Under the pieces are notes generated by a model. The model had not been told where the DNA came from. It searched no databases and was given only the letters and a program-made list of their open reading frames with translations. 64,000 nt of DNA, taken from positions 186,001 to 250,000 of the forward strand of contig NZ_LMRR01000043.1 in the NCBI RefSeq assembly GCF_001426085.1, given 5' to 3'. Position 1 is the stretch's first letter. Every line of letters begins with the position of its first letter. Of the stretch, positions 51,864-61,031 are shown piece after piece. The translations under genes and the position numbers were made by a program. This stretch comes from Rhodococcus sp. Leaf278 (lineage in GTDB: Bacteria; Actinomycetota; Actinomycetes; Mycobacteriales; Mycobacteriaceae).

Positions 51864-52796
51864 GAGGTAACGCTCCCATTCCTGTAGTTTTCGACTGCAT
51901 CGGCGCGCTTGTCCTGACGATCAGCCTGTCGCAAAAGTGACCACAAGTCGAAGTCAGGCCCGGGCCGGATCGAACAAACCCGCAGCGCGGTTCTCGCCAT
52001 CATGCCCAGCCGGCCTTACTAAATCCAATACCAATTACCCATACGATTGATGATCTATTTGTAAATAATCGATCGGGGTGCCTGCACGCAAACTGGACCG
52101 GACCGAAAGCGGTCGGCACATAGACTCACCCACCTCAAGAATGTTTATTGCACATTTTGATATCAGTCTGATGCCAAACCAGTCTTGGACACAACGAAAT
52201 TTGCGTTGTACCTTTGCCAAGTCTTGGTGACGGACGACACATCTACTCCGCCTCGAGGCTGCAATCACACGACTTTCCGCGACACCCACATCGCTGCCGT
52301 GGTCCGCGGTGAGATCTTATTCGACAGCTCCGTTTTGCGATCTCGTTCCACCCCAGGCGATCGCGCTTGGGTCGTCACGACCGGAAGGAACATCGCGAAT
52401 GTCCCCCGACAGCGACGGTGCCTCAACCCGACAATGCAGTCGGTAAGGGCGCCACTGGGGTCACGTCCCCCGAACTACGGGATGATCCGCTCGTCAGTAC
52501 GACAACGTCTTCGCATTTGTGCACGGCCGCATCGAACCAGCTTCATTTTCTGCGCCTTGGTGTATGCAGTCCCGGTATTCAGCCGCCCTTTGATCCTGAC
52601 GAGTGCCGCATCGAAAGTCGTCACTGCCAAGCCATTCGCTTTCCAAAGCCCCCATTCCAACCGACAAGGAGCTGGGGACCAGACGCTCGCAGCCTCCGTT
52701 GTCGCTCCGAGCGGCCGCCAACCGCCTCAGACCACAACTATCCGATGACTTCACCCACCGAACAAGCCGCAATCACCACACCAGGGAGACACGAGC
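51864..52796. other. 933-bp stretch without a convincing gene; AT-rich regulatory part
   Basis: Open frames exist (52185-52748 and 52367-52969 plus) but their translations show no family, and their N-terminal parts lack good ribosome sites. The section 52020-52200 is more AT-rich than its surroundings. It holds TTGATATCA (52157-52165), a CCAAGTCTTGG palindrome (52217-52227) preceded by a near copy (CCAGTCTTGG, 52179-52188), and an ACAACG...CGTTGT dyad (52191-52209). It probably contains the promoter and long leader of the MFS gene at 52797, or decayed sequence. Confidence 0.5.
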
Positions 52797-54155
52797 ATGA
52801 CTCAACCAATCGCCGACGAGCAGCACACAGCTGCTTCCGTTGGCTCGCCCGGCAGACTCAGGACGGCATACGCAGCCAGTGTCGGTGCAGTCATCGAAAA
52901 TTACGACTTCCTCGCCTTCGGTACAGCCTCAGCCCTGTACTTCGGGGACGCCTTCTTCCCCTCCAGTAGTCCGACGATGGGAACTCTTCTCGCGTTGCTT
53001 ACCTTCGGCGCTGGCTTTCTTGCCCGGCCACTCGGGGGTGCCCTCGGCGGACACTTCGGCGACAAGTTCGGCCGCAAGCCAGTTCTGGTGACGTCACTCC
53101 TCGTCATGGGATTCGCCACCTTTGTCATCGGCCTTCTCCCGACTTACTCGCAGATCGGTATCGCCGCACCGATCATCTTGGTCTCCGTCCGCCTGATCCA
53201 GGGCCTCGCCTACGGTGCCGAATGGGGTGGAGCCGTCATGATGGTCTTCGAGCACGCCCCGTCCCGGAGCAAAGGCCGGTACGCGGCAATACCCCAGGCC
53301 GGAAGCCCGGCCGGTATCGCTCTCGCTACCGTGGTCTTCATCGCCTCCGGCCAACTCGACAATGACTGGGCGTGGCGTCTTCCGTTCCTCGCAAGTGCAC
53401 TCCTGGTCGGCGTCGGCCTCTTCGTTCGCCTCAAGCTCGAAGAGTCACCTGACTTCGAACATGCGAAGGAAGCCGGTGAGATCCTCGACAACCCGGTGGG
53501 CGAGGTGGTGCGCAGTGGCTGGAGCACGATTTTGAGAATTATCGCGCTTCGCGTCATGGAATCGTGCAGCTACTACATCGTCGCCACCTTCCTGCTCGGG
53601 TATATCAACAGAGACCATCCCGATGCCAAGCAAGCGACCCTCATTGCGATGTTGATTGCGTGTGTTCTCGCAGTTCCCGCCGTCATTGCATCAGGGGCAA
53701 TCTCCGACAAGGTAGGGCGCAAGACCGTCTATCTGGCCGGTACGGTTGCCATGATTTTGTTCGCATTCCCGATGTTCTTGCTTACGAACGGAGGTAACCC
53801 GGTCCTCATCACCATCGCCTACATCATCGGCATCGCCGTGATCTGGGGAACGCTCGCCGGCGTCCAGGGCGCGTGGTTCGGCGAACTATTCCCGACGAAC
53901 ACGCGCAACTCGGGGGTGTCGCTCGGATACCAGATCGCCTCGAGCATCGGTGGCTTCGCACCGTTCGCCGCCGGAGCTTTGGCTGCCACGTTCGGATGGG
54001 TCGGCGGTTCGATCCTCTACATGTCCGCCGCCGTCATTGGTCTCATAGGACTTCTATCGACCCGTGAGACCTGGGGGAAGGCCGAGCGCAAGCGCGTGGA
54101 TGACAGTCTGAGCGGTCAGGATTCGTCTACGTCCGTCGTGGCCACCGTGTCCTGA
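52797..54155 (+). CDS. MHS-family MFS transporter (metabolite:H+ symporter)
   Basis: A 452-residue transporter with 12 predicted hydrophobic helices. VIENYDFLAFG in helix 1 and the loop GGHFGDKFGRKPVLV are typical of the metabolite:H+ symporters (ShiA, KgtP, ProP, citrate). AGGGAG lies 9 bases before the ATG. It imports an organic acid or osmolyte. A terminator follows and then a LysR gene on the same strand. The substrate is unknown. Confidence 0.92.
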   Translation: MTQPIADEQHTAASVGSPGRLRTAYAASVGAVIENYDFLAFGTASALYFGDAFFPSSSPTMGTLLALLTFGAGFLARPLGGALGGHFGDKFGRKPVLVTSLLVMGFATFVIGLLPTYSQIGIAAPIILVSVRLIQGLAYGAEWGGAVMMVFEHAPSRSKGRYAAIPQAGSPAGIALATVVFIASGQLDNDWAWRLPFLASALLVGVGLFVRLKLEESPDFEHAKEAGEILDNPVGEVVRSGWSTILRIIALRVMESCSYYIVATFLLGYINRDHPDAKQATLIAMLIACVLAVPAVIASGAISDKVGRKTVYLAGTVAMILFAFPMFLLTNGGNPVLITIAYIIGIAVIWGTLAGVQGAWFGELFPTNTRNSGVSLGYQIASSIGGFAPFAAGALAATFGWVGGSILYMSAAVIGLIGLLSTRETWGKAERKRVDDSLSGQDSSTSVVATVS

Positions 54156-54197
54156 TCAAATCGACTTTAGATCGATTCGACCGTCGAAGTTCGAAAT

Positions 54198-54233
54198 TGC
54201 GTCCCGGGTGCAGAGCTACCCGGGGCGCATTTT
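54198..54233 (+). terminator. intrinsic terminator after MFS gene
   Basis: A 12-bp GC-rich stem with one G-U pair (54198-54209 with 54218-54229), an 8-base loop and a TTTT run. It separates the transporter gene from the LysR gene. Confidence 0.85.
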
Positions 54234-54308
54234 CAATCGAGCGTCCGCAGCTCTCTTGGTTTTCACCTCGTCGAAGTCGACGATCATTACGCCTTTGAAG
54301 GAGTTTCA

Positions 54309-55202
54309 GTGGACATCGAACAGGTCCGCGCGTTCCTCGCAGTCGCGGACGAACTTCATTTCGGCCGGGCGGCAGCGCGGCTTCACGTCGCGCAACCTCC
54401 GCTCAGCCGCACAATAAAGCAACTGGAGAAGCACTTGAGTGCAACACTGTTCGACCGAAACACTCGTTCGGTAAAGCTGACCGCCGCCGGCGAAGCGTTG
54501 GTCCAGCCGGCGCGGGCAGTCCTGGACGCAATGCGAAGGGCCGAGAACGCAGTCGTATCTGCCGAAGGCGGTGAGACCGGGCTTGTCCGGCTCGCTTTTG
54601 CCGGGGTATCGACGCACCAGATGGTCGCGAGACTTGCTCGAGTGGTCCGGTCGCAGCATCCGGGCATCAGTCTGGAACTTTCGAGCCAGAACTTTGCGCA
54701 ACCGGCGATGAAGAAGCTCCTCACCGGGGATACAGATCTCGCACTCGGCCGGTGGGACGTCGTTCCGCCCAGCGTCGAATCCGAGATCGTGATGGCAGAT
54801 CACCTCGTGGTGGCAGTCGCTGACACCCATCCTCTGGCCGACCTACGCGGCGTGCGGATCGAGCGACTTGCCGGGGAACATTTCGTATCCCTCCCTCTGC
54901 ACGACGGTTCTGTCCTCCCCGATCGACTGCGCAGACTGGCCGACGCGCACGGATTTGTCGCCGAAGTCGTCCAAATTGCTCCCGACACTCAGACTGCCCT
55001 TGCAGTGGTGGCTGCCGAGGTGGGTTGCCACCTCACACTTGCCTCGGTGGCGAACAACGTCACCGACCCACACGTGGTCTTCGTCCCCCTGGACGATACG
55101 TCGACAGACGTAGACATGCGAGCGGCGTGGAGACGAGACAACACCAACCCGGCACTTCGCGTTGTGCTGCGGCAAGTCGTCGGCCTCGGCGAGCAGCCGT
55201 AA
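54309..55202 (+). CDS. LysR-family transcriptional regulator, paralogue of 795-1691
   Basis: A 297-residue LysR regulator with the same HTH (FGRAAARLHVAQPPLSR) and effector domain as the LysR at 795-1691; about 80% of residues match by eye along the full length. The GTG at 54309 follows AAGGAG. It is downstream of an MFS gene and convergent with the IlvD-type dehydratase. It may control the dehydratase/dehydrogenase genes or the transporter. The shared effector domain implies related ligands for the two copies. Confidence 0.92.
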   Translation: MDIEQVRAFLAVADELHFGRAAARLHVAQPPLSRTIKQLEKHLSATLFDRNTRSVKLTAAGEALVQPARAVLDAMRRAENAVVSAEGGETGLVRLAFAGVSTHQMVARLARVVRSQHPGISLELSSQNFAQPAMKKLLTGDTDLALGRWDVVPPSVESEIVMADHLVVAVADTHPLADLRGVRIERLAGEHFVSLPLHDGSVLPDRLRRLADAHGFVAEVVQIAPDTQTALAVVAAEVGCHLTLASVANNVTDPHVVFVPLDDTSTDVDMRAAWRRDNTNPALRVVLRQVVGLGEQP

Positions 55203-55297
55203 GCGGGCGAAGCATTGAGCTCGTTTATGCGCGAAACTAGTGCTGATGCCGGACTATTCGAGCAGAAGCGCAGTCCGTCCTCGGTGTAAAGCGTAAA

Positions 55298-55322
55298 GGC
55301 CGGCTGAAGCGGCCAGCCGGCC
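55298..55322 (-). terminator. terminator of the IlvD-type gene
   Basis: An 8-bp stem (GGCCGGCT / AGCCGGCC) with a 9-base loop, followed on the minus strand by TTT. It lies between the convergent LysR and dehydratase genes, about 44 bases after the dehydratase stop. Confidence 0.65.
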
Positions 55323-55365
55323 GGACTCACGAAATTCGGACATCGCCACTACAGGCACCGCACGG

Positions 55366-57222
55366 TCATCCTGAGTAGGTCAGCGATGAAATGTCGCGAA
55401 CTGCCCCCTTGTCGGCAGACAGCGCAAGCGCTGCGTAGGCCTGCAGCGCTTTGGAGACGCGACGCTGGCGTACCCCCGGCTTGTAACCGCCCGAACTGAT
55501 CAACCTTGTCCGACGTTCCTGAAGTAGGTCGTCCGAAACCTCCACGGCAATTGTGCGATTCGGGATGTCTATGACTATCTGGTCACCGTCCTCGACCAGT
55601 GCGATGACACCGCCCGCCGCGGCCTCAGGTGATACATGCCCAATCGACAACCCCGATGTGCCGCCGGAGAAACGTCCGTCGGTCACGAGAGCACACTTGC
55701 TGCCGAGTCCGCGTCCTTTCAGGAACGAGGTCGGATACAACATTTCTTGCATTCCCGGACCGCCCCTCGGTCCCTCGTAACGAACAACGACAACATCCCC
55801 GGCCTTGATGCGACCGGACAGGATCGCGTTGCACGCCTCTTCCTGAGATTCGAGAACGACCGCGGGGCCACGAAATACGAGTATCGACTCATCGACGCCG
55901 GCAGTCTTGACGACGCATCCGTCGACGGACAGATTTCCACGGAGCACAGCGAGGCCGCCATCTGCCGAGTAGGCATGTTCGACGTCACGGATGCAACCGG
56001 AGTCCGCGTCGGTATCGAGACTCTCCCATCGCTCGGACTGCGAGAACGCCGCCGAAGACCGAACGCAACCTGGCGCGGCATGGAACAACTCGACAGCCTC
56101 GGGCGCTGGTGACTCACCGCGTACATCCCAGTGATCGAGCCACTCCGAGAGAGACGGAGCATGGACCGAACGGACATTCTCGTGCAACAGCCCACTGCGG
56201 CGTAGTTCACCGAGAATGGCTGGAATGCCGCCGGCTCGGTGGATATCTTCCATGAGATACGAACCGTTCGGCGCAGCCTTGCACAGACAGGGCACTACCC
56301 TGGAACGCTTTTCGATGTCTTCCAGGGTGTAATCGAGCTCGGCCTCGCGGGCGGCAGCAAGTAGGTGCAAGATGGTGTTGGTCGAACCTCCCATCGCGAT
56401 ATCCAAGGCCATCGCGTTGTCGAAAGCATCCCTGGACGCGATCGACCGCGGCAGAACCCCCTCATCGTCCTCGTCGTAGTATCGACGACACAGATCGACC
56501 GCGGTACTGCCTGCCTTCTCGTACAGGGAGCGGCGAGCGGTATGGGTAGCGAGGACGGAACCATTTCCCGGCAGAGCCAACCCGAGAGCCTCCGTCAGGC
56601 AGTTCATCGAATTCGCTGTGAACATACCCGAGCAGGATCCGCAGGTGGGACATGCCGCTTCTTCGATGCGGGTGATGTCCTCGTCCGACACCGTGTCCGA
56701 GGCCGAGTCCGCGATTGCCGAGACCAAATTGAGGCGCGTACGAACAGTGCCATCGACAAGGACCGCCGTTCCACCTTCCATCGGGCCGCCGGAGACGAAG
56801 ACCGTGGGAATGTTCAACCTCAGCGCTGCCATCAACATACCGGGAGTTATTTTGTCGCAGTTGGAGATACACACCAACGCATCCGCACAGTGAGCGTTCA
56901 CCATGTACTCCACGGAGTCTGCGATCAAGTCACGCGACGGCAATGAATACAGCATCCCGTCGTGCCCCATTGCGATACCATCATCGACAGCGATCGTATT
57001 GAACTCGCGGGCAATTCCACCTGCTTCCTTGATCGCTGCGCACACAATTCGGCCTACCGGCTGCAGGTGGGTATGCCCTGGGACGAATTCGGTAAAACTG
57101 TTGGCCACGGCGATGATCGGCTTACCGAAATCTCCACGGTCCACGCCAGCAGCACGGAGAAGCGCGCGGGCACCCGCCATGTTCCGGCCGTGCGTGACAG
57201 TTCGGGATCTCAAAGCAGGCAT
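55366..57222 (-). CDS. ilvD: dihydroxy-acid dehydratase family protein (IlvD/Edd)
   Basis: A 618-residue iron-sulfur dehydratase very similar in length and motifs to E. coli IlvD: THGRNMAGARAL, ISNCDKITPG with Cys122, CPTCGSCSGM at 191-200, and GTSGLSIGHVSPEA near the C-terminus. The dehydratase converts 2,3-dihydroxy acids to 2-keto acids in valine/isoleucine synthesis; close relatives act on sugar acids. The ATG at 57222 starts MPALRSRT, matching homologues; the frame open to 57270 is not needed. It stands among catabolic oxidoreductases, not ilv genes, so a sugar-acid role is possible. Confidence 0.9.
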   Translation of the reverse strand: MPALRSRTVTHGRNMAGARALLRAAGVDRGDFGKPIIAVANSFTEFVPGHTHLQPVGRIVCAAIKEAGGIAREFNTIAVDDGIAMGHDGMLYSLPSRDLIADSVEYMVNAHCADALVCISNCDKITPGMLMAALRLNIPTVFVSGGPMEGGTAVLVDGTVRTRLNLVSAIADSASDTVSDEDITRIEEAACPTCGSCSGMFTANSMNCLTEALGLALPGNGSVLATHTARRSLYEKAGSTAVDLCRRYYDEDDEGVLPRSIASRDAFDNAMALDIAMGGSTNTILHLLAAAREAELDYTLEDIEKRSRVVPCLCKAAPNGSYLMEDIHRAGGIPAILGELRRSGLLHENVRSVHAPSLSEWLDHWDVRGESPAPEAVELFHAAPGCVRSSAAFSQSERWESLDTDADSGCIRDVEHAYSADGGLAVLRGNLSVDGCVVKTAGVDESILVFRGPAVVLESQEEACNAILSGRIKAGDVVVVRYEGPRGGPGMQEMLYPTSFLKGRGLGSKCALVTDGRFSGGTSGLSIGHVSPEAAAGGVIALVEDGDQIVIDIPNRTIAVEVSDDLLQERRTRLISSGGYKPGVRQRRVSKALQAYAALALSADKGAVRDISSLTYSG

Positions 57223-57333
57223 TCCATTGAACCTCTCGAAATACTTCGTACATCTCATGGCGACGCGCAATCCGGCACGTCAGGCTGAAAAACGTCGATA
57301 GTGTGGACGGTCGTAATACACCGAAACACGAAC

Positions 57334-57383
57334 GGGCCGCGCTCGTCTCGCTTTTCGTAACGAAAGCGGGACGGGCACGGCCC
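57334..57383 (-). terminator. large imperfect hairpin after VOC gene
   Basis: Arms of about 23 bases with a few mismatches and one bulge, and a 3-base loop, 13 bases past the VOC gene stop at 57397. It separates the oxidoreductase operon from the dehydratase gene and could end the former. Confidence 0.65.
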
Positions 57384-57396
57384 CGGAGTGCCGAAC

Positions 57397-57855
57397 CTAC
57401 TGCTCCGAATCCGACTCCATGACCTGATGAACTTCGATCATATTTCCAGCGGGATCCGTCAGGAAGATCTGGTACCAGCCTTCGACCGACCAGATACCCC
57501 AGTCGTCGAACGGGATGTTGTGCTCACGAAGCCGGCGCATGACTTCCTGAATGTCGTCGGTCCTGAATGCGAAATGACCTCCGATCAACGGGTTGACGGT
57601 GTGTCCTTCGGTCAACGCAAGGTAAGGCTGGCGACGTGTGGCGTGAAGTTGAAGCTCATTTTTGTCACCGGCATCGTAGAATCGTGCTCTCGTGGCCCAC
57701 TCCGAGTCACCCGACTCGCCGTTGTCCGTCGACCGCGACGTTGCAATCATGGGCGGGCTCGGTAGCTCACCCAGACCGAGCGCATCGGAGTAGAACTTAC
57801 CCAACTCACCCATATCGTCCGAAGTGACGTTCACATGATGTAGTCGTAATTCCAT
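57397..57855 (-). CDS. VOC-family (glyoxalase/dioxygenase-fold) protein
   Basis: A 152-residue VOC protein with two babb units: HHVNVTSDDMGELGKFYSDALGL at the N-terminus and FLTDPAGNMIEVHQV at the end, giving His and Glu metal ligands. The family covers glyoxalases, isomerases, epimerases and extradiol dioxygenases. It ends an operon with a YciI protein and a 3-hydroxyisobutyrate-dehydrogenase-type enzyme. The reaction is unknown. Confidence 0.85.
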   Translation of the reverse strand: MELRLHHVNVTSDDMGELGKFYSDALGLGELPSPPMIATSRSTDNGESGDSEWATRARFYDAGDKNELQLHATRRQPYLALTEGHTVNPLIGGHFAFRTDDIQEVMRRLREHNIPFDDWGIWSVEGWYQIFLTDPAGNMIEVHQVMESDSEQ

Positions 57856-57928
57856 TTCATTTCCTTTGATTGATTCAACTCGAGATTTCCGGCCGCATCG
57901 GCGCGACGGATGATAGTGGTCAGGGGTG

Positions 57929-58231
57929 TCACAGCACGGCGAACGAGTCCACGACGCTTCCCAGTGCAGGCGTCCACTGGGTCACGTCGATCGACGTGGT
58001 GACTCCTGCCTGCACGAACGGGTCGTCCGCGACCCAACTACGGACCTGAACGACGTCGTCGGCCTGAAAAATCAACAGCGCACCTGCTGAACCCTCGGAT
58101 TCGAGACCTCCTGCTACCAGCAGACGGTTCTGCTCGACCAGCGTCCCCAGGTAGTCGCGGTGAGCCGGCCGAATTCGGTCGCGAGTGCCAGTGTCATCGC
58201 TGTACGTATACGTTACTGCGAACTTGGTCAT
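57929..58231 (-). CDS. YciI-family small protein
   Basis: A 100-residue YciI-like ferredoxin-fold protein. The RPAHRDYLGTLVEQNRLLVAGG segment, with the conserved His near residue 24, and the later DDPFVQAGV are typical. Such proteins include small-molecule-binding enzymes and muconolactone isomerase-like folds. It lies between the VOC gene and the dehydrogenase gene in one operon. No function is assigned. Confidence 0.85.
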   Translation of the reverse strand: MTKFAVTYTYSDDTGTRDRIRPAHRDYLGTLVEQNRLLVAGGLESEGSAGALLIFQADDVVQVRSWVADDPFVQAGVTTSIDVTQWTPALGSVVDSFAVL

Positions 58232-58267
58232 TGCTGGAAACTCTTTCTGTGCTGTGTGACGGGTAAG

Positions 58268-59146
58268 TCAGAGATACGAACGAACCAGTTGACTGTCGTC
58301 GGACTCCAACAGCCCGAGTTCGGCAGCTCGCGCGTACTGCTGCTCTGCAGCTTCCAACAGCGGGATGTGGGCTCCACGCTCGACTGCCGACTCTTTGACC
58401 AAACCGATGTCTTTGGCAAGGATGGCCAGTCGAGTGGAGACGTCAGGGACCGAATCGAGCTGTGCCATTCGAGGGCCTCGTTCGTTCAAGAACCATGACG
58501 CGCCGGCACCCTTGGTGACGACATCGACTGCGATTTCAGGGTTCAAGCCCAGCTTGACTGCCAAAGCGACAGCTTCCGCGGCAACCGCAAGGTGTACCGA
58601 GCAGCACAGCTGGTTGACCATCTTCATGGCTTGACCGCCGCCCACGTCGCCTCCGACGAACCGTGTTGTACCAAGAACACCGAGAACAGTTGTCAACTCA
58701 TCGATTTCCTCGGAATCGCCCGCGACGAAGAACGTCAATTCTCCCCGTTCGGCGCCCGGCACTCCGCCCGTCATCGGGGCATCCACCAGCTTGGCGCCTT
58801 TGTCGTTCAACAGCCGTGCCGCGTCCTGAGCTGCACTCTGCCCGACAGTCGAGCAGAGAATCCACAGTTCTTCCCCGACTGTTCGGCTGGCACTACCTGC
58901 TTCGACGACTGACATAAGTTGCGGGCCCGTGGCAACCGTGACCAACACGACGTCGCTCGGTGGCGCATCGTGCATGGTCTCGCGCGAGCTCATTCCGAAC
59001 GTCTCCGCTTTCGCTCGGGCCGTCGGGTTCGGATCCACAGCGACTACTGCATGTCCTCGGTCGGCCAGCCTCTTTGCCATAGGCATGCCCATTGCTCCGA
59101 GGCCGATCACCGTTATGGAGATATCTCCTGGCAATTTTTCGGTCAT
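58268..59146 (-). CDS. 3-hydroxyisobutyrate / tartronate-semialdehyde reductase family dehydrogenase
   Basis: A 292-residue beta-hydroxyacid dehydrogenase. The NAD motif VIGLGAMGMPMA is at about 13-24, the substrate loop DAPMTGGVPGAE near 121, and the catalytic Lys in GGGQAMKMVNQ near 172. Members oxidise 3-hydroxyisobutyrate or reduce tartronate semialdehyde (2-hydroxy-3-oxopropanoate). It is 29 bases downstream of the Nramp-like transporter. With dehydratase and MDR/SDR neighbours a hydroxy-acid route is likely. Confidence 0.92.
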   Translation of the reverse strand: MTEKLPGDISITVIGLGAMGMPMAKRLADRGHAVVAVDPNPTARAKAETFGMSSRETMHDAPPSDVVLVTVATGPQLMSVVEAGSASRTVGEELWILCSTVGQSAAQDAARLLNDKGAKLVDAPMTGGVPGAERGELTFFVAGDSEEIDELTTVLGVLGTTRFVGGDVGGGQAMKMVNQLCCSVHLAVAAEAVALAVKLGLNPEIAVDVVTKGAGASWFLNERGPRMAQLDSVPDVSTRLAILAKDIGLVKESAVERGAHIPLLEAAEQQYARAAELGLLESDDSQLVRSYL

Positions 59147-59175
59147 GCTGTTTCATGCTCCATCAGTTGTCGGAA

Positions 59176-60621
59176 TCAGATAAAAGTGGTGATGGTGTAC
59201 GTCGTGAACGCCGCGTACACCAGTGCTGCAAGAGCAATTGCGCAGCGCCGACCGATCGAAATTCCGATGCGACGGTCCAACGAGCCGTTCACGCGAATAA
59301 TCAGCACGCAACAGACAACCATCACCAGTCCGTTGAGAATGGCAGCAATTGCGATGAGAACAAACGGCTGGTTGAGACCAAGACCCAGTATCAAGGCACC
59401 GAGGGCCACCATCACCCACACCACCGTCGAGTAGATCTTTGCTTCAGTCCACCTAGCATGGTTGCTCAGGTAAATCGTGGACAGGATATTCGACGTGATT
59501 CGAGCGACCATGTCGACTACGACGAGATTTGCGAAGGTCAGCGAAATGGCACCCACCGACCAGAACAAGAGCTTGAGCCAAGCTCCATATTTTTCTTGAA
59601 GCGATTCTCCGAGGAAGCGGATAAATCCGAGATCGGCACCTCCAGAGTACCCACCCTGCGTCACTGTACTGAACGCGAGTACCGAGAATACGACGATGGT
59701 TACAAGGGTAACGACGTAAAACGTGAAGAACTGCTCAACCCGAACGGCCGTCCACCACTTTTTCCATTTCGCCAATTCTTCGTCATTTACCTCGAACTCG
59801 TATCCCGCAGCGGATCCAGCCTCTTCTTGGCCAGTAATGGGAGATACAACCCGGGGTGCGTGGATGCCCATACCCCAGCCTTTGTCGCGCGCCCAGTTAC
59901 TCACGGCCAAGTTCACGACTCCGCCGCCACCGGCGAAAATGAGAGCCGACAGAAGAACAGTTGTCGGCACCTCGGCCGGCAGTCGACCGATCCCCTCCAT
60001 CGTTGCCGAGGGAATTTCTGCCCAAGGCCTCCAGCCGATCAGAACCACCACGAGCACCGCAAAAGCAAGAATCATCAAGATTTTGAACATTTCGAGCTTC
60101 TCGACGGTTTGATAGACGACCGGAGAAAAAGTCAGCACCGCACCGATGAGTGCGAGACCTCCTACGGCGATCCACGTGACGTTTCCACCGCCGAGAGGGA
60201 AGGTGATCATTTGCGCTGCACTAGTCATCCACGCCGGCCAGGCGAAGGGTACGACGGTCATGACGATGAACAGCGGTGCCCACCCCCGCCACAGTCGGAG
60301 GAATCCAGTCAGGATGGTCTCGCCTGTCGCGAGGGTGTAACGGGCCACTTCGGTGTTGATGAAATATTGGAATGCGAGGCCGATTGCGGCGGCCCAGAGA
60401 AAAGTCAACCCCACGCGGCTGGTGATGAACGGATACAGAAGATATTCGCCGGTTCCGATTCCAACGGCGGAAATGATGACCCCGGGGCCAACGATCTTCC
60501 TCATACGCGGAACTGACGGCAACGATCGAGTCGGCATCTTGGGAAGCAGACCACCGTTCATCGATCCGGCCGATCCAGACCCGGACGGTGTGGCCACGGA
60601 TTTCGAATTCGATTGCACCAT
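59176..60621 (-). CDS. non-canonical Nramp-related membrane transporter
   Basis: About 481 residues with roughly 11 hydrophobic helices and a hydrophilic loop near the middle (AAGYEFEVNDEELAKWKKWW). The overall pattern and GPGVIISAVGIGTGEYLLYP in helix 1 place it in the Nramp family, but the DPGN metal motif reads GTGE at about 56-59, and no MPHN-like motif is seen in helix 6 (GGGGVVNLAVSN). It is therefore unlikely to carry Mn2+/Fe2+ in the classical way. The ATG at 60621 is chosen over an open GTG at 60690. It leads an operon of hydroxy-acid enzymes, so an organic substrate is conceivable. Confidence 0.82.
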   Translation of the reverse strand: MVQSNSKSVATPSGSGSAGSMNGGLLPKMPTRSLPSVPRMRKIVGPGVIISAVGIGTGEYLLYPFITSRVGLTFLWAAAIGLAFQYFINTEVARYTLATGETILTGFLRLWRGWAPLFIVMTVVPFAWPAWMTSAAQMITFPLGGGNVTWIAVGGLALIGAVLTFSPVVYQTVEKLEMFKILMILAFAVLVVVLIGWRPWAEIPSATMEGIGRLPAEVPTTVLLSALIFAGGGGVVNLAVSNWARDKGWGMGIHAPRVVSPITGQEEAGSAAGYEFEVNDEELAKWKKWWTAVRVEQFFTFYVVTLVTIVVFSVLAFSTVTQGGYSGGADLGFIRFLGESLQEKYGAWLKLLFWSVGAISLTFANLVVVDMVARITSNILSTIYLSNHARWTEAKIYSTVVWVMVALGALILGLGLNQPFVLIAIAAILNGLVMVVCCVLIIRVNGSLDRRIGISIGRRCAIALAALVYAAFTTYTITTFI

Positions 60622-61031
60622 AATTCCGATCACTTTCTTGACTTCGCAGTTGCGATCAACATGAACGCTTCGAGTAGTGACGATTGCCACAGGCTGCTTG
60701 AACTAAGCTAACGTTCGCCCGCGGAGTTGTCCAAGACTGATCACGCAAAACACTTATGCCGACCCGGTATCAATGAAAATCCCACGTCACCGGTTAGGAA
60801 TCTGCCCAGCCGGCAGCCCTGCCACCTGCACCAATTCCATTGATATCAAAAATAGATCAACCGATGACTGTTCAGTATTGAACGCCGGAGAAGAGGTGTG
60901 AGGTGCTCCCGAGCCGCGTGTCGTGCCGACAGCTGATCAGTTCCGCCCTCGGGGCTGGATCGAGTACCGTTGATCACCCATGTCATTTTGTGAGTGCGAG
61001 GCGTCCAGCGATACTGCGGCACAACGCGCGC
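60622..61031. promoter_or_regulatory. intergenic region with TTGATATCAA palindrome
   Basis: No gene is seen in this 410-bp gap. The perfect 10-bp palindrome TTGATATCAA lies at 60840-60849 in an AT-rich patch, and a nearly identical TTGATATCAG lies at 52157-52166. It is a candidate operator for the Nramp-like operon. Confidence 0.4.

Noticed and set aside
52185..52969. Two overlapping open frames before the MHS transporter gene
   Set aside because: No family signature. The second runs into the transporter gene in another frame.
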